Shown: positions 58,214 to 64,000 of the stretch, piece after piece
How the letters are laid out: every line of letters begins with the position of its first letter
Numbering within the stretch: position 1 is the stretch's first letter
Assembly: GCF_030445035.2 (NCBI RefSeq)
Contig: NC_080678.1
Location: 114,368,599-114,432,598 of the forward strand
Source of the DNA: Dasypus novemcinctus
Taxonomy: Eukaryota > Chordata > Mammalia > Cingulata > Dasypodidae
DNA length: 64,000 nucleotides
Reading direction: 5' to 3'
Program-made: the position numbers and the translations under genes
Notes under the pieces: generated by a model
Database searches by the model: none
Told to the model about the DNA's origin: nothing
Seen by the model: the letters and a program-made list of their open reading frames with translations, nothing else

Positions 58214-59714
58214 TGAAGAACATGGTTTTTAATGTTAACACATACACAGATACCTTAGGAGTGGGAGGCAGAATTCAAGCACATGTGTACACACTTGAGA
58301 GAGATGTGTTTGTGAGAGGTTTGTGTGTGTGTGAGTGTCATCGGCATTGGTGCATGAGGGCACGGAGGAGTGGCCTGGGCCACCCCCCGGAAGTTTGTGT
58401 TCCTTCTCTGCTGAGAAGTGTCTTTTGGTGGAAAAGTTTGAGACATACGGGCAAAGTATTATCATTAAAGCGTGAGTCTAAGCATCCAGCACAGGAGGAT
58501 GCCTTATTGTTTCTACAGGTGATCTACTCATATCTCAAATTCTGAAACTCTGTTATTGTATGAATGGAAATTCCATGAAAGGCAAAAAAAATCCCAGAAT
58601 TCTCAGGTCTATTATCAATGAGGTGTATTTTGGATATCAGCAGGACAGAGAATTTAATCTGAACACTCGGCAGATGGTGGCGGGAACCCATTCAGTGGCT
58701 GTGCATGTCCCCTTGCCTTAGACGGACCCTGCCTTGCCCCTCTCCACTCACAGCCTGGAAGCCTGTCACCGTAGCCTGGGGTGGATCTCTTCTGAGGCCA
58801 CTGGGCATGGCAGCCTGTGCCTGCTGAGCCCCAGGCACAAAATATTTGGCAACAGGTGGTGAAGTGGGCAGTGAGCAGGTCTTCATGAAGCCTGGCTGCC
58901 CGGAAATGGCAGAGAACATCGAGAATCGCTCAGAGAGGGGGTGGCTAGAGAGGGCCCTGGGGTGAGCGGTGTGAAGACCACCCCAGCCTGCCCACCTCCA
59001 AGCCCAGCCCCCAGGGCTGTTTCCACGAGGACTTGGGAGCCCTGGGCGGACCTCCTGGTGTGCTGGACGAGCCCTCCCAGGCCCCCATGCCTGTGGTGTT
59101 GAGAAGGGAGAATGCTCGCATGCCAGCCCATGTGTATCCCAGAGGCCCCTGGCGAGGCATAACAGGACCCCGGGGACTTAGAAGATGCTTCTCTGCTGCC
59201 AGCGGTGCTATTTTTAGCTCCCTCCCACGCCCTCTGCTGTCCCAGGTGTTTGTCAGCAGAGCATCCTGCACGCATGGAAAATGGCCGTCACCACTGGGTC
59301 TGCCTTGTGTGGCCCTGGCAGTGTATCTGGGGGACCTACTGGCCTGGCCGTGCCTCCGAGGCCGGCAGGTTGCTGTGAGGGAGCTGCGTCTCCAGCCTTT
59401 CTGCTGGCCATGGGGCCTGCTGGTTTGGGTGAGGTCAGACCAGCGTGAGCAGGTCTGCTGTCCCCGGCCCCTCCCTGAGTGCCGGAGCGTGGGGCAGCAT
59501 CACCAGCCCGGCGGGGAGCTGTCACACTCAGCAGCTGCTGTGCTCTCCAGCCCCCTGCCCATGACGGAGGAGTGCTCCAGACTTGAGCAACATCCCCAAT
59601 GGTGGGGAACATGGCGATGGCCACATTCGGACACATGCGGTCCAGATGTGGTGGAAGGCTGGGGTGGCCTCAGAGTTGGTCCACTGCTCCCCTTTCCAGC
59701 CCTCCAGCTGGCCT
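58214..59714. other. GC-rich single-copy-like DNA, no gene recognised
   Basis: Composition changes sharply from the L1 (GC-rich from about 58690). A GT-rich patch lies at about 58310-58335. A 247-codon plus-strand frame (59033-59776) has no domain I recognise, is overlapped by other long frames in all directions, and is best explained by GC richness. No promoter, splice or polyadenylation context argues for a gene. Confidence 0.45.
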
Positions 59715-60030
59715 CACCCTGTCACTCATGGCTCAGCTCAGATACCACCTTCCTGGGAAGTCTCCATCCGCCCTAGTTAGAGGTCTGTCCCATGCTCTTT
59801 TTGGCGACTCCCCACTCTGTTTCGATGTCTCGTGTGGTCATCATCCATCTGAGGCTGCACTGCTGTTTATGTGGCCAGCACCTCGCCTCTTTGGCTGCAA
59901 GCTCCCTGTGGACAGCAGCGGTCTTTCTTTGGTTTTGGTCTTTTTCTTTTCTGATCTCCTGCTGTGCCTGGAGTGTGGCCAGGGAGCATCGGCTGCTCAC
60001 TAGCAGTGCCATAGCCAGTCTCCAAAGAAG
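59715..60030 (+). mobile_element. L2-type LINE 3' fragment, plus strand
   Basis: GGCTCAGCTCAGATACCACCTTCCTGGGAAG, GCAAGCTCCCTGTGG and TGTGCCTGGAGTGTGGCCAGG follow the order of the L2 3' end (…CTCAAATGTCACCTCCTC…, …GTAAGCTCC…GGGCAGGG…, …CAGTGCCTGGCACA…). Ancient and diverged. A (GA)n run is at 60293-60311 nearby. Confidence 0.6.
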
Positions 60031-60472
60031 CCTCTCCATGTGTTTGGCTCCTGGTGTTCACATCTAGGGGCAGAACCCTCCTTTGAGTCGGGCTGGCTCT
60101 GTCGTAGCTGGTAACCATGGGGGCATGGGGGAAGTGAGGAGCGGGAGTTCTGAAGCTGGGTGGGAAGAAGAGCCTTGCAATGCCTGCTCCTGGAGCAGCT
60201 AGCCACCATGTAAGATGCCTGAGCTTACCTTGTTGTGACAAGAGTGGGCCACCTGGAAAGGCACTGGAAGGTGAGCTACTACATGAAGATAGACAGAGAG
60301 AGAGAGAGAGATACAGGCCCCCAGCATGTGAGTAAAGACACCGTTTTAGAAGCAGATCCTTGAACCCCAACTGACATCAGATAGATCAGAGATGAACCGA
60401 CCAGCTGATCCCTTCCTGAATTTTTGACTTAAAAATCATGAACAAAATAAAGTGATCATTTTAAGCCACTTT

Positions 60473-60893
60473 GGGCTGCGGACTTGGCCCAGTGGTTAGG
60501 GCGTTAGTCTACCACATGAGAGGTTTCCAGTTCAAACCCGGACCTCCTTGACCCATGTGGAGCTGGCCCATGCGCAGTGCTGATGCACACAAGGAGTGCC
60601 CTGCCACGAAGGGGTATCCCCGGCATAGGGGAGCCCCACGTGCAAGGAGTGCGCCCCATAAGGAGAGTCACCCAGTGTGAAAGAAAGTGCAGCCTGCCCA
60701 GGAATGGCGCCGCACACACGGAGAGCTGACGCAACAAGATGACACAACAAAAAGAAACACAGATTCCCGTGCCACTGACAACAACAGAAGCGGGCAAATA
60801 AGATGCAGCAAATAGACACAGAGAACAGACAACTGGGGTGGGGGGGGGAAGGGGAGAGAAATAAATAAAATAAATAAATCTTAAAAAAAAAAA
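60473..60893 (+). mobile_element. DAS SINE, plus strand
   Basis: A complete copy in the plus orientation: head GGGCTGCGGACTTGGCCCAG, B box near 60530 (CCAGTTCAAACCCGG), a body ending in a G run (60839-60848) and the tail AAATAAATAAATCTTAAAAA. Flanking octamers CCACTTTG and CCTCTTTG are a possible imperfect target duplication. Confidence 0.85.
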
Positions 60894-60949
60894 CCTCTTT
60901 GTTTTAGGGTGATTTGTTACCCAGCCATAGGTAATTTGAACAAAGAGCC

Positions 60950-61165
60950 ACTCTTTAGTGAACTCCTTCCCCAAGAGCCATCTCATGCCCTCTGTCTCAG
61001 TGTCTCTTGGCCTCTCTTCCCAAGCTCTCCACCCTCAGCCCCCTGGGCTTCTTTCATTTTATCACACCTTTTGTTCTTATACCCCTGGACCTTCACACAT
61101 GCTCTGCATGCTGCGGGGATTCTCTTCCCTTGTGTTCCCTCTCCCCTACCACTTAGCTGATGCCA
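60950..61165 (+). mobile_element. Possible L2-type fragment, plus strand
   Basis: Pyrimidine-rich text with CCTTCACACATGCTCTGCATGC, similar to the L2 stretch CTTTGCACATGCTGTTCC. Weak. Confidence 0.35.
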
Positions 61166-61299
61166 TTTCTGTGGTGTGCTGGTCACTGGATAACAACTGG
61201 CCTTCCAGGGAAAAATGTCCCAGGTAGTAGCATTTGCCAGTTTCCGGGGAGCAACTGCTCCCATCACAGCTAATTTCACGGTACCAGATGCCACCGAAC

Positions 61300-61455
61300 C
61301 CAGAGGCAGGCATTGGTATCTACACTTCCCAGACAAGGACACTGAAGACCAGAGAGGTTCCGCCACTTTCTGAGATAGTCACTGGCAGATATGGGCTCTG
61401 GTCTGCTAAGCCTCAAAGCCCCTGCTCTCCCCACAGCACCACACTGCCCTCCTGA
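61300..61455 (-). mobile_element. MIR SINE, minus strand
   Basis: TTCCCAGACAAGGACACTGAAGACCAGAGAGGTT and the following text track the reversed MIR core (ATTTTACAGATGAGGAAACTGAGGC…AGAGAGGTTAAG…). Diverged. Confidence 0.6.
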
Positions 61456-61689
61456 AGAACCAGTGGCTGACCGTGAGCACAGGCAGTTCCGCTGCTGGGC
61501 TGGCCCACTTCTCCCGTAGGCCACTGGTCCTCCCGTGGTGTCTCGTGAGTTGCCGCTGGCCCTTCCTCATGCTCACCAGTCCTAGCCAGTTGCATCCTAT
61601 CCTTTCTTTCTTGGACATTATGCTGTCTAGTCTCTGCAGTGCATGCGGTGGTCATGGAAGCACCTACCAGTTCAACTTGAGGCTCGGTT

Positions 61690-62100
61690 AGCTGTGTGTA
61701 GCATTCAGGTTAGACCGGCTGCTGCAACAACAACCCTAACATGTCAGTGACCAAATGCAATAGAATTTAGATATTATTCATATAAAGTACCATTGCTGGT
61801 AGGGGTGGAGGGACATGCTCCACACAGTCATTCCGGGGCCTTGGCTCCTGTGGATCTGCCATCTCCCAGGGGCTCTGAAGACCTCTGCTAGATCCTCTGC
61901 ATCAGCCTGGCAGATGGGGAGTGAGAAGGAGGGACCGTGAGGGGTAGTTTTTGTGGAGCAAAGCCTGGCAGTCGTTCACATCCCTTCTGCCCACACAGTG
62001 CACTGGCCAGAATTCAGGCACCTGCAATAGATGCTGAGAAATGTAGGAGTGTGCCCAGGAATCAGAAATGGGTTTGGAGGACCTCAAGCCAGTTTCTGTA
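61690..62100. other. Ancient mammal-wide interspersed repeat, family not named
   Basis: The order of phrases GCTGCAACAACAACCC, ACATGCTCCACACAGTCATTCCGG, CTTCTGCCCACACAGTGCACTGGCCAGAATTCAG and AAATGTAG...GTGTGCCCAGGAA corresponds to a repeat I remember from other mammals, but I cannot name the family reliably. Confidence 0.4.
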
Positions 62101-62189
62101 GTACCTGGATTGCAGAGTCCCAGGCTGAGTAAGAATCTGGGTGAGGTCTCCGGTTGTCCGTCCATAGCTGGGTCTGCCCTAATTAATAA

Positions 62190-62400
62190 TTACCATGGCC
62201 TAAATAGTGAAACTGAATATTTGCTGGTATCTACCAGGTTACAGATCTGACTTTATGCAACACACATTCTTAATCCTCTGTGTGGTAAGTATTATTATTA
62301 TTATCCCCATTTTATAGGTGAGCAAAAGGTGCTTATGTTGTTTGTCCAAGGTGCATACGTTTCCAGAGTGTTATTTCTTGTTCCCTGCCCCTCTGCTCTG
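62190..62400 (-). mobile_element. MIR SINE, minus strand
   Basis: TATTATTATTATCCCCATTTTATAGGTGAGC is the reversed MIR core; the flanks (ACACATTCTTAATCCTC before, GTTTGTCCAAGGTGCATA after) fit as well. Confidence 0.75.
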
Positions 62401-62934
62401 GGGTTCCCTCTGCTCTGCCACTTTTGGTCCCTGCTTTCAGCTTGAAGCTACTCCACTTCTTAAACACCTGAGGAGCAAAGGGACGAAGGGGCTTAACCTC
62501 CTCCTCTCTCTGCGTGCCGTAGAGAACAAAGGCATCTTCGCTGTCCCAAGATGACGTTGCCCTTGCCCTCCCTGGTGTCGTTAAAGGGCTTTGAGCTGAA
62601 AGTGGTGGCCCGCACTCATCCTTAGGATTTGAAAGCACCGTCTGCTGCTCAGCTCTTTCCTGCTTTGAATATTACCTTGAGTGGCTCTTCGCCTGGAACA
62701 CGAGGAGCATAAGTGGGCTGGATGACAGAGGCTGCTTCCTGGGTCCCTCATCTTTCTCCCCATGGTGCATCCCCAAAGCCCATTCCGCTCAGTTCAGATT
62801 TCATATTTAAGGAGAGTTCAGGAGTTCACTGGTGAGAAAATGGGATTGAAGGTGAGTAACAACATGAGCAATGTGGCTTTTTTCTCAAATCCAATGGACC
62901 AGATTGTAGGTGTCCGAATGAGCTTTTCTTGTTC

Positions 62935-63080
62935 TATGCAGTCCAGTGTAGTCATCAAGAGCCTGCCCTTTGAGCTGGACAACTTGGCCTCAGACCACAG
63001 TTCTGCTACTTGCTGACTTGTAGACCTTGGGCAAGTTAACTTCTTGGGTCTTCCATGTACTCACTTGAAAGGAGGAACTG
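62935..63080 (+). mobile_element. MIR SINE, plus strand
   Basis: CAGTGTAGTCATCAAGAGCC ... CTGCTACTTGCTGACTTGTAGACCTTGGGCAAGTTAACTTCTTGGG follows the forward MIR consensus order. Confidence 0.75.
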
Positions 63081-63082
63081 GT

Positions 63083-63200
63083 GGGAACAGATGTGGGTCA
63101 AGCTGTTGAACACCCACCTCCCACTGTGGGAAGTTCCAGATACGGTTCCTGGTGCTTCCTGAAAAAACAAAAACAACAAGCAAAACAAGCAAAAAAATCA
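63083..63200 (+). mobile_element. Short tRNA-type SINE, plus strand
   Basis: A tRNA-like head (AGCTGTTGAACACCCACCTCCCACTGTGG, then B-box-like AGATACGGTTCCTGG) followed by an A-rich tail. Same type as the reversed units at 12230-13021. Confidence 0.55.
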
Positions 63201-63203
63201 ACT

Positions 63204-63932
63204 CGGGGTAAGCGGCTGTGGCTCAATTAGTTGGGCTCCCATCTACCATATGGGAGTCTCTGGGTTCAAGTCCTAAGACCTCCTTGTGAAGACAAAGCTG
63301 GTGCATGTGCAGAGGAGAGCTGATGGCCCATGTGCCATGGAGAGCTTATGCAGCAAGATGATGCAACAGAGGGGAAGCAAACTTGGCCCAGTGCTTAGGG
63401 TGTCTGTCTACCACATGGGAGGTCCACGGTTCAAATCCTGGGCCTCCTTGACCCGTGTGGAGCTGGCCCATGAGCAGTGCTGATGCACACAAGGAGTGCC
63501 GTGCCACGAAGGGGTGTCCCCTGCGTAGGGAACCCCACACGCAAGGAGTGCACCCTGTAAGGAGAGCCGCCCAGTGCGAAAGAAAGTGCAGCCTGCCCAG
63601 GAATGTTGCCGCACACACGGAGAGCTGACACAAGATGACGCAACAAAAAGAAACACAGATTTCCATTCCACTGACAACAACAGAAGCAGGCAAAGAAGAA
63701 CACGCAGTAAATAGACACAGAGAACAGACAACCCAGGCAAGGGGGAAGGGGAGAGAAATAAATAAATAAGTAAATCCTTAAAAAAAAAAGATGACAGCAA
63801 AAGGGAGACAAGCAGATACAGAAAAAACATGCAGCAAATGGACACAGAGAAGAGACAGCAAAAAGAAAAGGGGCAAGCCACAAGGGGGGGGGAATATATA
63901 AATAAAAATTGATCTTAAAAAAAAAATCAACT
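63204..63932 (+). mobile_element. Older DAS-type SINE, split by a younger SINE
   Basis: The head GGGGTAAGCGGCTGTGGCTC and B box GGTTCAAGTCC lie at 63204-63290, the body runs to about 63370, and the remainder with its A tail is found at 63790-63920. The gap is exactly filled by the SINE at 63371-63789. Confidence 0.65.
63371..63789 (+). mobile_element. DAS SINE nested in an older SINE, plus strand
   Basis: A complete copy: head GGGGAAGCAAACTTGGCCCA, B box GGTTCAAATCC near 63430, the body closely like 60473-60893, tail AAATAAATAAATAAGTAAAT and an A run. AGATGA-starting sequence occurs on both sides (63356 and 63789), compatible with a target duplication. Confidence 0.8.
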
Positions 63933-64000
63933 CAGGGAAGCTGATATGGCTTGGTGGTTGAGCACTGGCTCCCCACATATGAGGTCCTGCGTTCAATCTC
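63933..64000 (+). mobile_element. tRNA-type SINE, truncated by the window end
   Basis: AGGGAAGCTGATATGGCTTG and GGTTGAGCACTGGC...GGTCCTGCGTTCAATCTC give an A-box/B-box-like head in the plus orientation; the body lies outside the window. Confidence 0.6.

Noticed and set aside
59033..59776. 247-codon plus-strand frame as a host exon
   Set aside because: Unrecognised, overlapped by long frames on the other strand, and it runs into an L2 repeat. GC richness suffices to explain it.
60473..60540. Possible functional tRNA gene
   Set aside because: The A/B-box head belongs to a SINE with a 350-bp body and A-rich tail, and the same head recurs many times; there is no tRNA 3' half or terminator.
63346..63883. 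Long minus-strand frames of 115-157 codons
   Set aside because: Antisense of nested SINEs; the same residues appear in the SINE at 60473.

Overview
The window is nuclear DNA of a placental mammal, and I recognise no host protein-coding gene in it. The best lineage clue is a set of tRNA-derived SINEs of the type known from armadillos (DAS family): an A/B-box head reading GGCCCAGTGGTTAGGGCG, a body of about 350 bp and an A-rich tail. With L1, ERVL/MLT2-type, L2 and MIR repeats this points to a xenarthran, most likely Dasypus. The assignment rests on my recall of repeat families, not on a search.

Layout. 1-2235: unassigned repeat-like DNA. 2235-7400: old L1 3'UTR followed by an ERVL-type provirus on the minus strand (MLT2-like LTR, degraded pol). 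7400-13810: an old minus-strand L1 with nested SINEs. 13860-17800: a class I ERV-like, AT-rich block on the minus strand. 17800-19620: ancient L1. 19620-21983: no recognisable feature. 21984-22422: a SINE with a 16-bp target duplication. 22720-32900: several broken plus-strand L1 copies, with a U1 snRNA retropseudogene at 27367. 32930-46795: an old minus-strand L1 into which a complete plus-strand L1 (35328-43343) has jumped. 46796-52761: class I ERV remnants intermixed with a young betaretrovirus-like ERV on the minus strand. 52762-58213: a second young L1, 5'-truncated, on the minus strand. 58214-64000: GC-richer single-copy DNA with L2, MIR and several SINEs.

Two elements stand out. The first is the 8.0-kb L1 at 35328-43343. 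It has open ORF1 and ORF2 frames, every endonuclease, reverse-transcriptase and CCHC residue I checked, a poly(A) tail and a 15-bp target-site duplication, so it may be retrotransposition-competent. The second is the ERV at 48053-52761. It has near-identical CpG-rich LTRs, an exact tRNA-Lys primer-binding site, a splice donor and a truncated gag matrix frame. It has no pol; an AT-rich segment resembling the class I ERV at 14.5-16.6 kb occupies that place. Two related small membrane-protein frames and an env remnant follow. Its two flanks do not match and an extra primer-binding site plus LTR end lie beyond the 3' LTR, so the locus has been rearranged.

Nothing here acts as an operon or host pathway. 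The functional links are those inside each retroelement (ORF1p and ORF2p of L1; LTR, gag and env of the ERV) and the dependence of the SINEs and the U1 retrocopy on L1 machinery.
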